A stretch of DNA of 6,242 nucleotides, from positions 1-6,242 of the forward strand of contig JAJRDC010000299.1 of NCBI GenBank assembly GCA_028678635.1, read 5' to 3'. Source of the stretch: Methanomicrobiales archaeon (GTDB lineage Archaea > Halobacteriota > Methanomicrobia > Methanomicrobiales > JACTUA01). This document shows positions 1-4,582 of this stretch, piece by piece (within the stretch, counting starts at the first letter, position 1; each line of letters starts with the position of its first letter). The translations under genes and the position numbers were made by a program. The notes beneath the pieces were generated by a model that did not search any database, was not told the origin of the DNA, and was given only the letters and a program-made list of their open reading frames with translations.

Positions 1-1
1 G

Positions 2-685
2 GCCAAGAAGTTCGGGGCCATCGACCCGGACGCGGACTACGAGCGGTTCAGCATCCACCGGCTCATCGATCTCTTCGAGGGGACCGTCATCGCACGGGAG
101 GCCTACCGGGAGCTCTTCACCGAGTACATGGACGTGGAGGGGGCCGCCTGCGTGCTTCGGGAACTGCAGGGGGGCGGGGTGGAGGTGGTGACCGCCCGGC
201 TCTCACCCCTGGGGAGCGAGGGGATCTTCTCCTCCCGGGACCTGATCCCGCCGCCGGTCCCGGACCAGGCGGTGCTGGGCATGCTGCGGAACCGGCTGGA
301 GAAGGAGGAGGTGATCCTCTGCTGCCTCCACTGCCACCAGTGGAAGTCCCGGGTCCCCGTGGCCCGCGTCGAGGAGCGGCCCCAGTGCCCCCGGTGCAGC
401 GCCCGGCTCATCGCGGCCCTCAAGCCGTGGGAGGATGAGCTCTGCGCCATTGCCAGGAAGAAGGTGAGGACCGAGGAGGAGAAGGCCATCTACGAACGGA
501 TGCGGAGGAATGCGAATATTGTACTCTCCAGCGGGAAGAAGGCGGTGATCGCCCTGGCGGCAAGGGGGGTTGGGCCGGAGGCCGCGTCCCGGATCCTGGC
601 CACCATGACGGAAGGGGACGCCTTCTACCGGGAGATCCTGAAGGCAGAGCGGAACTACGTCCGGACCCACCGGTTCTGGCAGTAG
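2..685 (+). CDS. Lhr-family ATP-dependent helicase, C-terminal part (5' end outside window)
   Basis: Open from the left edge of the window with no start codon of its own, so this is the last ~227 residues of a longer protein. I read it as the C-terminal region of an archaeal Lhr-type (large helicase-related) superfamily 2 DNA/RNA helicase; the ATPase core would lie upstream. Visible features are a four-cysteine zinc-ribbon-like module (C-L-H-C at nt 323-334 and C-P-R-C at nt 386-397, separated by ~17 residues), a basic and acidic helical stretch after it, an 'AARGVGPEAASRIL' segment that resembles a helix-hairpin-helix/winged helix DNA-binding turn, and the ending R-T-H-R-F-W-Q. An aromatic R-x-R-F-W type ending is, from memory, common in archaeal Lhr proteins. 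Base composition is high GC (about 65% in a sampled line), the apparent host background. The helicase assignment is inferred from this C-terminal pattern only, because no Walker or DEAH motifs are inside the window. Confidence 0.72.
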   Translation, partial: AKKFGAIDPDADYERFSIHRLIDLFEGTVIAREAYRELFTEYMDVEGAACVLRELQGGGVEVVTARLSPLGSEGIFSSRDLIPPPVPDQAVLGMLRNRLEKEEVILCCLHCHQWKSRVPVARVEERPQCPRCSARLIAALKPWEDELCAIARKKVRTEEEKAIYERMRRNANIVLSSGKKAVIALAARGVGPEAASRILATMTEGDAFYREILKAERNYVRTHRFWQ

Positions 686-730
686 GCAGCCTCCGAATCT
701 GTGGATCGTCAACACATCCAACGGTGCTAT

Positions 731-749
731 CCAGTACGCAGCGTACTGG
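731..749. repeat. Perfect 9-bp inverted repeat, possible hairpin or operator
   Basis: Two 9-base arms (731-739 and 741-749) are exact reverse complements around a single central base. As RNA this folds into a 7-bp stem with a 5-nt loop. It starts 45 nt after the helicase stop codon. No T-run follows, so a role as a terminator is possible but not shown; a DNA-binding site is the alternative. Confidence 0.45.
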
Positions 750-953
750 TGGGACGCTCCTGGGGGGACCTGATGGTTCCCCGCCGCGTGGGCGGCCCCC
801 CGTGGTTGATCCGGATCACAGAGATTCGGTTTCCTGAGGCGGCCGGACTATCCTCTCGTCGTGGGGTGAGATCGCGAAGGGACGGCGCCCTTCCCGCACC
901 GGACCGATTCTGCCGACCAGGGATTATGGACCATCTGAATTCAGGAGCCTGGG

Positions 954-975
954 GATCCGTTGTGAAACACGGATC
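954..975. terminator. Candidate bidirectional terminator hairpin
   Basis: Seven-base arms at 954-960 and 969-975 are exact reverse complements, with two further pairs possible if one T bulges out. The hairpin lies 6 nt beyond the stop codon of the minus-strand HdeD-like gene, where a terminator would be expected. There is no strong T-run on either side, so this is a structural guess. Confidence 0.35.
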
Positions 976-981
976 TCGGGA

Positions 982-1530
982 TCAGTCAAAGGGAACTCCT
1001 GGGCTGAGCCGCACCAGGATCCCGGCAAGCATGGAGAAGATCCCGAAGATGAAGACAAAGACCCCCAGGGACAGGAACAGGGCTCCGGGAGCCCGGATGT
1101 CCATGGCAAGCAGGATCACGCCGAAGAAGATGTTCAGGATGCCGCTCACCCCGATGACTCCCTGGTAATCCCGCAGGTCACCCGAAAAGGCCAGGCTGAA
1201 TTCAGAGATCCCGGTGAGAAAGAGCCAGCCGGCCAGGCCGTAGAAGAACACCGGGTCCCGGAGGCCTGAGGAAAACATGACAGCTCCCCCCGCAGCAAGG
1301 GAGAGGAGAAAGAGCAGCAGGGTTCCCTTCCGTTCCCGTTCCGAGGGCTCGGTGGAGAGGGCGATCAGGGCTGTCAGGGTCGAAAGGAGGATGAGGACGA
1401 GGCCGGCGGCGGCTGTGCCCCAGCCCGTCACCGTGCCAGGCACCCCCACCGCCAGGAGACCGAAGACGATGCCGATGGCCCCCCGGAGGAGGAGGCCGTT
1501 TGCCTGGGTGAGGTGCCTTCCCTGAACCAT
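982..1530 (-). CDS. HdeD/DUF308-like six-helix membrane protein
   Basis: A 182-residue integral membrane protein. Six hydrophobic helices can be placed at about residues 14-31, 36-58, 70-85, 92-113, 121-142 and 147-172, arranged as three hairpins with short polar links; the only long charged loop is around residues 60-69 (T-E-P-S-E-R-E-R-K). Repeated glycine-rich 'LRGAIGIVFGLLAV' and 'GILNIFFGVILLAM' hairpins are typical of the HdeD/DUF308 family, named after the E. coli acid-resistance membrane protein. In archaea the role of these proteins is not established, so function here is unknown. The start is the ATG at 1530; a GGAG lies about 15 nt before it, which is a weak and rather distant SD. 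A five-codon frame (ATG...TAA) sits just upstream and is probably chance. It is convergent with the helicase gene and divergent from the tRNA. Confidence 0.75.
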   Translation of the reverse strand: MVQGRHLTQANGLLLRGAIGIVFGLLAVGVPGTVTGWGTAAAGLVLILLSTLTALIALSTEPSERERKGTLLLFLLSLAAGGAVMFSSGLRDPVFFYGLAGWLFLTGISEFSLAFSGDLRDYQGVIGVSGILNIFFGVILLAMDIRAPGALFLSLGVFVFIFGIFSMLAGILVRLSPGVPFD

Positions 1531-1753
1531 CCGGACCCGCTCTTACTCCGGAGTCTCCATGGGGCAGTTCTTAAGGGTTTTGGTGGTTTTTCCCTTGTAC
1601 CGACGGTGGAACGCCGAGGAATACACTGCTGCTGTTGTCAGCCTTCAGGCCGACACTGATCAGCCCCGATTGAACGGGGAGGGTATGGTGGAGAGGTCAC
1701 CTGTTGTTCGGATCACGACTCTCCTTCGGTGCTCCCACGGGCGAGAGAGCACT
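1531..1753. other. Non-coding stretch between HdeD-like gene and tRNA-Leu promoter
   Basis: About 220 nt with no protein-coding frame I would support; the long plus-strand frame here runs straight through the tRNA and is a shadow. The region presumably holds the HdeD-like gene promoter (minus strand) but I could not pick a convincing TATA box. A 5-bp inverted repeat with a 6-nt loop is present at 1664-1679. Confidence 0.45.
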
Positions 1754-1764
1754 ACTTTTATGCC
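1754..1764 (+). promoter_or_regulatory. Archaeal TATA-box promoter of tRNA-Leu
   Basis: The sequence acttttatgcc is a good archaeal box A. Its first base is 34 nt before the mature 5' end of the tRNA, which is the distance expected for a transcript starting at or a few nt before the tRNA. The identical 11-mer recurs at 2860-2870, at the same distance from a start codon. Confidence 0.75.
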
Positions 1765-1787
1765 TTCAGTGACAGAGGTTTATGGGC

Positions 1788-1872
1788 GCGAGGGTTGCCA
1801 AGCCAGGTCAAAGGCGTTGGATTCAGGGTCCAATCTCGTAGGAGTTCGGGGGTTCAAATCCCTTCCCTCGCA
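1788..1872 (+). tRNA. tRNA-Leu (anticodon CAG)
   Basis: An 85-nt cloverleaf with a long variable arm (class II). The acceptor stem pairs gcgaggg (1788-1794) with ccctcgc (1865-1871), with discriminator A at 1872. The D stem is 1797-1799 with 1813-1815. The anticodon stem ttgga/tccaa is at 1817-1821 and 1829-1833, with loop 1822-1828 holding anticodon CAG at 1824-1826 and a G at position 37. The variable arm forms a short ctc/gag stem (1835-1837 and 1842-1844). The T stem is ggggg with ccctt (two G-U pairs) around the loop ttcaaat at 1853-1859. The anticodon reads CUG leucine codons, which are frequent in this GC-rich genome. There is no intron, and the CCA end is not encoded, so it must be added after transcription. 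It stands alone rather than in a tRNA cluster. Confidence 0.96.
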
Positions 1873-1881
1873 TTTCGGATG

Positions 1882-1898
1882 TTTTTTTCGCGTTTTTT
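1882..1898 (+). terminator. Oligo-T terminator of tRNA-Leu
   Basis: A run of seven T (1882-1888), then cgcg, then six T (1893-1898) begins 10 nt after the tRNA. Archaeal RNA polymerase terminates on such T-runs without needing a hairpin. A further T5 lies at about 1920-1925. Confidence 0.75.
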
Positions 1899-1963
1899 GT
1901 GTGCACAGACATTGTTACCATTTTTCCGACTCTCCAAATTGTTGGATTATGGGTAGGACCTGG

Positions 1964-2719
1964 CTAGAGTCCAAAGAATCGTTTGAATAAATTGATAATT
2001 TGGGCTAATAGGCCGCTTTGTTCCGCCAATCTCTTGTTTTGCTCCTCCAGTAATTGGTTCTGTCTTTTGAGCTGTTCGATCAGTTCACTTTGGTCAGATG
2101 TGGGAGTTTGGGTTACAGGAATGGTACCTGTCAGAGTTGGAGAAGGCGATGCCGTTGGTCTCGGAGTAGTCGGGGTAACCGTAGGGGTCGTTGTGGGTAT
2201 CACTGTTGTCGTGACAGGAGGAGATGTCGTCTGCGTTGGTGTGATCTCACCGCCATTTTGAATGGGCAACTGCTTGATCACCTCAGTTCCCACAACATCG
2301 TTATCCTCATCTATCTCCCGAACCCTTACAATCGTCAGCTGCCCTGACTTATCAGGCACCACTCCATCAACAGTAAACTTCACCGAGACGTACAAATCCT
2401 CCGGGTAGGAGAGCAACCATCCGTCTATCCTGAGGTACTGACCGCCTGAGGTAGTAACGGGAGGGTACTTCTCATTGATCCCGATGGCATACTCCCATTT
2501 TACGGTGGGGCGATCTAGCTCGGTATACAACTCCAGGTAGTTACTCTCATCCCAGCTATTGGATCCCAGGTTCACGGTCCCATGGGCTGTGACCGAATCG
2601 CCAACCTGGACATTGTCTGTCGGGGTGACCACCAAGTCGGCTACCTTTATCGCCGAACCTGCTTGCAATAAGCAATAGAAAATAACTAGGAAAATAGCGA
2701 ATTTCCTCATTTGTTCCAT
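1964..2719 (-). CDS. Secreted surface protein with Thr/Pro linker and C-terminal coiled coil
   Basis: A 251-residue exported protein of no family I can name with certainty. Residues 1-23 form a signal peptide ending A-G-S-A. Residues 24-155 look like a beta-rich domain; patterns such as 'VQVGDSVTAHGTV', 'GGQYLRIDGWLLSYPEDL' and 'SGQLTIVRVREIDEDNDVV' resemble extracellular domains of methanogen S-layer-associated proteins. Residues 160-210 are a Thr/Pro/Ser-rich linker, likely extended and perhaps O-glycosylated. Residues 211-240 form a coiled coil with Leu at 217, 224, 231 and 238, followed by an amphipathic F-K-R-F-F-G-L end. The GTG at 2729-2727 begins a GTGAT SD match 5 nt before the ATG at 2719, which supports this start over the Met at codon 4. 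GC is clearly lower (38-50% in sampled lines) than in the helicase gene. The role is inferred as a cell-surface or adhesion/assembly component; anchoring could be by the C-terminal helix. Confidence 0.75.
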   Translation of the reverse strand: MEQMRKFAIFLVIFYCLLQAGSAIKVADLVVTPTDNVQVGDSVTAHGTVNLGSNSWDESNYLELYTELDRPTVKWEYAIGINEKYPPVTTSGGQYLRIDGWLLSYPEDLYVSVKFTVDGVVPDKSGQLTIVRVREIDEDNDVVGTEVIKQLPIQNGGEITPTQTTSPPVTTTVIPTTTPTVTPTTPRPTASPSPTLTGTIPVTQTPTSDQSELIEQLKRQNQLLEEQNKRLAEQSGLLAQIINLFKRFFGL

Positions 2720-2724
2720 ACTTC

Positions 2725-2729
2725 ATCAC
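2725..2729 (-). promoter_or_regulatory. Ribosome binding site deciding the start of the surface protein
   Basis: Read on the minus strand this is GTGAT, a five-base match to the archaeal SD core (GGTGATC), 5 nt before the ATG at 2719. No comparable match precedes the second in-frame ATG three codons later. Confidence 0.5.
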
Positions 2730-2859
2730 GGCTTGTGTTAAGCTGAAAATACCAGGTACTTCACGATAATGCTATGGATTGGATGGTGTTGCCCGTCCTT
2801 ATGGAGTACCGGACCGATCTACCCTGAGCTTCCCACTCTTCACCGGGAGGATCGACGTT

Positions 2860-2870
2860 ACTTTTATGCC
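2860..2870 (+). promoter_or_regulatory. TATA-box promoter of NTF2-like lipoprotein, predicted leaderless
   Basis: The sequence acttttatgcc is identical to the tRNA-Leu promoter core and its first base is also 34 nt upstream of the ATG. Transcription is therefore expected to start at or within a few nt of the start codon. No SD lies between the box and the ATG (the stretch reads catcaccc just before it), which fits leaderless translation. Confidence 0.65.
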
Positions 2871-2893
2871 AGATCACTCTGCTCATCACCCAT

Positions 2894-3358
2894 ATGGGAA
2901 AGCTGGAACTGGGACTCGTCGGAATGTGTGTTGTTACCCTCGTGATCGCGGGATGTACTTCGCCCCTGGGAACGGGAACGGGGAACCAGAGTCCGGTTCC
3001 TTCCCCTTCCATGCCTGCCTCAACCACGGCCACCGATCCCGAGGCAAGCCTCAGGGAATATTTTTACGCGTTCAACTTCGTCGACGATGCGGCATTATCC
3101 CGGCTGCTCTCGCACCGGGTCATCGGTACCGTGGGGTCACCGGCAATACACAACACGGCATCGGACTTCGCTGGCAGGAACTATATCTCGTTCACGGATT
3201 ACACGGTTCTGAAAAAAACCGTTCAGGGAAATTCAGCAACCATTGACGTGGAAATCGGCGAAAACAACCAGGGTGTCCGGGAGACTTCCACCCGGACTAT
3301 ACCGTTCGTGTTTGAAGATGGCACATGGAAATTGGATGAATTTATAGTGCCCGAATAA
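2894..3358 (+). CDS. Small lipoprotein with NTF2-like (DUF4878-type) domain
   Basis: A 154-residue predicted membrane-anchored lipoprotein. The N-terminus has a hydrophobic stretch ending in a lipobox, V-I-A-G-C, with the lipidated Cys at residue 21. A Ser/Pro/Thr-rich spacer (about 23-46) follows, then one globular domain (about 48-154). The domain starts with an amphipathic helix ('EASLREYFYAFNFVDD'), has a strand 'YISFTDYTVLKKTVQGNSATIDVEIG' and ends with the 'FVFEDGTWKLDEF' strand pair. This order, helix first and a closing W-K strand, is that of NTF2-like/DUF4878 domains found in many bacterial and archaeal lipoproteins, usually of unknown role. It would face the outside of the cell. The start is fixed by the promoter, 34 nt upstream, rather than by an SD, and by a sensible signal peptide. 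It stands alone, divergent from the surface protein gene. Confidence 0.72.
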   Translation: MGKLELGLVGMCVVTLVIAGCTSPLGTGTGNQSPVPSPSMPASTTATDPEASLREYFYAFNFVDDAALSRLLSHRVIGTVGSPAIHNTASDFAGRNYISFTDYTVLKKTVQGNSATIDVEIGENNQGVRETSTRTIPFVFEDGTWKLDEFIVPE

Positions 3359-3361
3359 CCC

Positions 3362-3396
3362 GATCCCTCTGTCACGGGGATCTCTTCCCGCGGGAA
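3362..3396 (+). terminator. Inverted repeats after lipoprotein gene, possible terminator
   Basis: Two consecutive symmetries lie just after the lipoprotein stop codon: a 6-bp stem (3362-3367 with 3377-3382) and a perfect 12-bp palindrome ttcccgcgggaa (3385-3396). No long T-run follows, so termination is inferred from position only. Confidence 0.35.
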
Positions 3397-3474
3397 TGGA
3401 GCCTTCCGCCATGGGGTGCCTGCGTGTCCTGCAGTGCCATTCCATGCCATCCGGATTTGAAAAGTGGCAACAAT

Positions 3475-3484
3475 GATAAATATA
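3475..3484 (+). promoter_or_regulatory. TATA-box promoter of cupin gene
   Basis: The AT-rich box gataaatata stands out in GC-rich surroundings. A start site about 25 nt downstream would fall near 3505, giving a short leader of about 15 nt that contains the SD at 3508-3513. Confidence 0.6.
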
Positions 3485-3507
3485 CCGGGGATGACCCGGG
3501 GAACAAA

Positions 3508-3513
3508 GGGAGG
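3508..3513 (+). promoter_or_regulatory. Ribosome binding site of cupin gene
   Basis: GGGAGG lies 6 nt before the ATG at 3520. It decides the start: the longer open frame beginning at 3424 would add 32 residues with no family resemblance and would start upstream of the promoter. Confidence 0.75.
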
Positions 3514-3519
3514 AAAAGG

Positions 3520-3828
3520 ATGAAACCCATCCCCGACGCTCTGAAGGCTGCCCCCGGTGCCTACCGGCTCCTCATGGAGAACCGGAAGGTGCGGGTGCTG
3601 GACCTTCACCTGAAAGCCGGCGAGAAAGCGCCGATGCATGACCACCCGCATGACCATGTCGTGTATGTGATAAAGGATGCCCGGTTCAGATTAACGTTCC
3701 CCGACGGAAAAAGCGATGCCTTTGACCTTAAGGCAGGGCAGTCCGTGTGGCTGGAAGCAGGACCGCACGCCACCGAGAATATCGGGACCTCGGAGGGTCA
3801 TAATATCGTCATAGAAGTAAAAATGTGA
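3520..3828 (+). CDS. Single-domain cupin protein
   Basis: A 102-residue soluble protein that forms one cupin beta-barrel. The first cupin motif is visible around 'AGEKAPMHDHPHDHVVYVI': His40, His42, His44 and His46 supply candidate metal ligands. The usual glutamate four residues after the second His is replaced here by the D-H pair. The second motif is 'GQSVWLEAGPHATENIG', with His83 and Asn87 in the expected H-x3-N spacing. Small cupins of this sort bind a divalent metal and may be enzymes (isomerase, dioxygenase) or ligand sensors; the sequence does not say which. A cytoplasmic location follows from the absence of a signal peptide. The start at 3520 is supported by GGGAGG and by the promoter at 3475. 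The gene is followed immediately by a strong hairpin and seems to be transcribed alone. Confidence 0.85.
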   Translation: MKPIPDALKAAPGAYRLLMENRKVRVLDLHLKAGEKAPMHDHPHDHVVYVIKDARFRLTFPDGKSDAFDLKAGQSVWLEAGPHATENIGTSEGHNIVIEVKM

Positions 3829-3831
3829 TCG

Positions 3832-3864
3832 GCCCCGTGTTCGGGGCGCCGGATTCCTGCCCCG
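3832..3864 (+). terminator. Hairpin with alternative pairing after cupin gene
   Basis: Segments 3832-3837 (gccccg), 3842-3847 (cggggc) and 3859-3864 (gccccg) can pair first with second or second with third. The first hairpin has a 4-nt loop and begins 3 nt after the cupin stop. A T5 run occurs 25 nt later (3889-3893). The likely role is termination or 3'-end protection of the cupin mRNA. Confidence 0.4.
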
Positions 3865-3879
3865 AAAGGGGGGAACGTA

Positions 3880-3895
3880 TTTATTCCATTTTTAT
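3880..3895 (+). promoter_or_regulatory. AT-rich promoter candidate for the 78-residue membrane protein
   Basis: Two overlapping TATA-like elements (about 3880-3884 and 3891-3895) occur in an otherwise GC-rich gap. Transcription would begin near 3910-3922, leaving a leader of about 60-75 nt before the ATG at 3983. The T-rich stretch could instead belong to cupin termination. Confidence 0.35.
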
Positions 3896-3982
3896 CAAGC
3901 TTCATGCAGACAGCGGTTCCGGATTTCAGACAGGATCGTCAGATCCTGGCCCCCGGAACACGAAGGAATCTGGGGTGAGCGT

Positions 3983-4219
3983 ATGGGATCCATGTTTTCC
4001 CGTGAGGAAGAATCGCGGAATGAAATCATCGCCACCTACCTTGTGTCGGCACTCTGTCCCCTGCTGGGGATCCCGCTCTCGCTGTATTTCCTGGTGAAGG
4101 GGAGGATATACCACTTCATCGGCATTGCCCTCCTATCGATCTTCATGTTCATCCTCTGGGTGTTTGTGTACATCCGGTACGGGAACCGGTACACCACCCT
4201 TGAGAGCCTGATTCCCTAG
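3983..4219 (+). CDS. Small two-helix membrane protein of unknown function
   Basis: A 78-residue protein I do not recognise. A charged N-terminus (S-R-E-E-E-S-R-N-E) is followed by two hydrophobic helices at about residues 15-38 and 45-66, with a short basic link (V-K-G-R) between them. This suggests a hairpin with both ends on one side of the membrane. The C-terminus (R-Y-G-N-R-Y-T-T-L-E-S-L) is polar. GGTGA at 3974-3978, 4 nt before the ATG at 3983, supports this start; an in-frame ATG three codons later is the alternative. The stop is 15 nt from the stop of the convergent YwbE-family gene, so the two transcripts meet tail to tail. It may be a small regulatory or accessory membrane subunit, but nothing in the context names a partner. 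Confidence 0.6.
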   Translation: MGSMFSREEESRNEIIATYLVSALCPLLGIPLSLYFLVKGRIYHFIGIALLSIFMFILWVFVYIRYGNRYTTLESLIP

Positions 4220-4234
4220 GCAAGGTGAAACGGA

Positions 4235-4477
4235 TCAGCCCTCCTTTTCCTCCCCCTGGTCCACGATGGCGTTCACCCGGCCCACGCGGCCGTCCGTGAG
4301 CCTGACCTTGATCCCGTGCGGGTGTGAGCCGGACCCTGTCAGGATCTCCCTGACGGTGCCCCGCACCGTCCTGCCGCTCCGCTGGTCACCCTTGGTGACG
4401 ATATCCACCGTCATCCCTGGACGGATGTCGGCACGGTTCCGGGGATTTTTTCCGGGTTCCATTGCGTCCGGAACCAT
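4235..4477 (-). CDS. YwbE-family protein (DUF2196)
   Basis: An 80-residue small basic protein. Its core, 'IRPGMTVDIVTKGDQRSG' then 'GTVREILTGSGSHPHGIKVRL' and 'DGRVGRVNAI', closely follows the conserved pattern of the YwbE family (I-x-P-G, V-x-I-V, K-x-D-Q-R-[TS]-G, I-L-T, H-P-H-G-I-K-V-R-L, G-x-V-G-R-V). The family consists of small beta-rich proteins of about 65 residues, widespread in Bacteria and Archaea, with no settled function. Nearly the whole protein is the conserved domain. The ATG at 4477 gives the longest frame; the internal ATG at 4462 would give 75 residues and a length nearer the family's, and neither has a clear SD. It is the last of three minus-strand genes but is separated from the Cache gene by a hairpin, so it probably has its own promoter. 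Confidence 0.85.
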   Translation of the reverse strand: MVPDAMEPGKNPRNRADIRPGMTVDIVTKGDQRSGRTVRGTVREILTGSGSHPHGIKVRLTDGRVGRVNAIVDQGEEKEG

Positions 4478-4505
4478 GGGATGTACAGTCCCTTCATTCT
4501 TTCTC

Positions 4506-4519
4506 AGGGATCGATCCCT
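4506..4519. promoter_or_regulatory. Perfect 14-bp palindrome upstream of YwbE-family gene
   Basis: The sequence agggatcgatccct reads the same on both strands. Its near edge is 29 bp upstream of the YwbE-family ATG, close to where transcription would start, so it could be a dimeric repressor site. No second copy was found in the window. Confidence 0.35.
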
Positions 4520-4551
4520 CGCAAAGGGCTGCCGATTATCTCATCCTGGAG

Positions 4552-4569
4552 GCCGGGCGGGTGCCCGGC
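4552..4569 (-). terminator. Hairpin after Cache lipoprotein gene
   Basis: Seven-base GC-only arms (4552-4558 and 4563-4569) around a 4-nt loop form a stable hairpin 13 nt beyond the Cache gene stop codon. There is no T-run after it on the minus strand. It probably ends or stabilises the Cache transcript. Confidence 0.5.
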
Positions 4570-4582
4570 TCATCCGACTCCC

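Larger units (their letters stand above)
686..981. other. Convergent non-coding region between helicase and HdeD-like genes
   Basis: About 296 nt between two genes that point at each other. The open frames that cross it lack a recognisable ribosome binding site and a recognisable protein pattern. It holds two inverted repeats (731-749 and 954-975). I see no tRNA, CRISPR or insertion-sequence signature. Confidence 0.5.

Noticed and set aside
701..1168. 155-codon plus-strand open frame after the helicase gene
   Set aside because: It overlaps the well-supported HdeD-like gene on the other strand and its translation is Arg/Pro-rich shadow sequence without domain features.
1664..1679. ccccg/cgggg stem with a 6-nt loop, considered as a CRISPR repeat fragment
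   Set aside because: Only one copy exists, with no regularly spaced repeats in the window.
1850..1872. tRNA-Leu 3' end as an att site with a direct repeat downstream
   Set aside because: No second copy of the tRNA 3' end could be found in the following sequence, and no integrase gene is present.
1559..1990. A 143-codon plus-strand open frame across the tRNA region
   Set aside because: It runs straight through the tRNA-Leu and its promoter and terminator; no SD and no protein-like pattern.
3904..3978. A 24-codon open frame whose stop overlaps the SD of the 78-residue membrane protein gene, as a leader peptide
   Set aside because: Its ATG lies upstream of the transcript starts expected from both TATA-like elements, and it has no SD.
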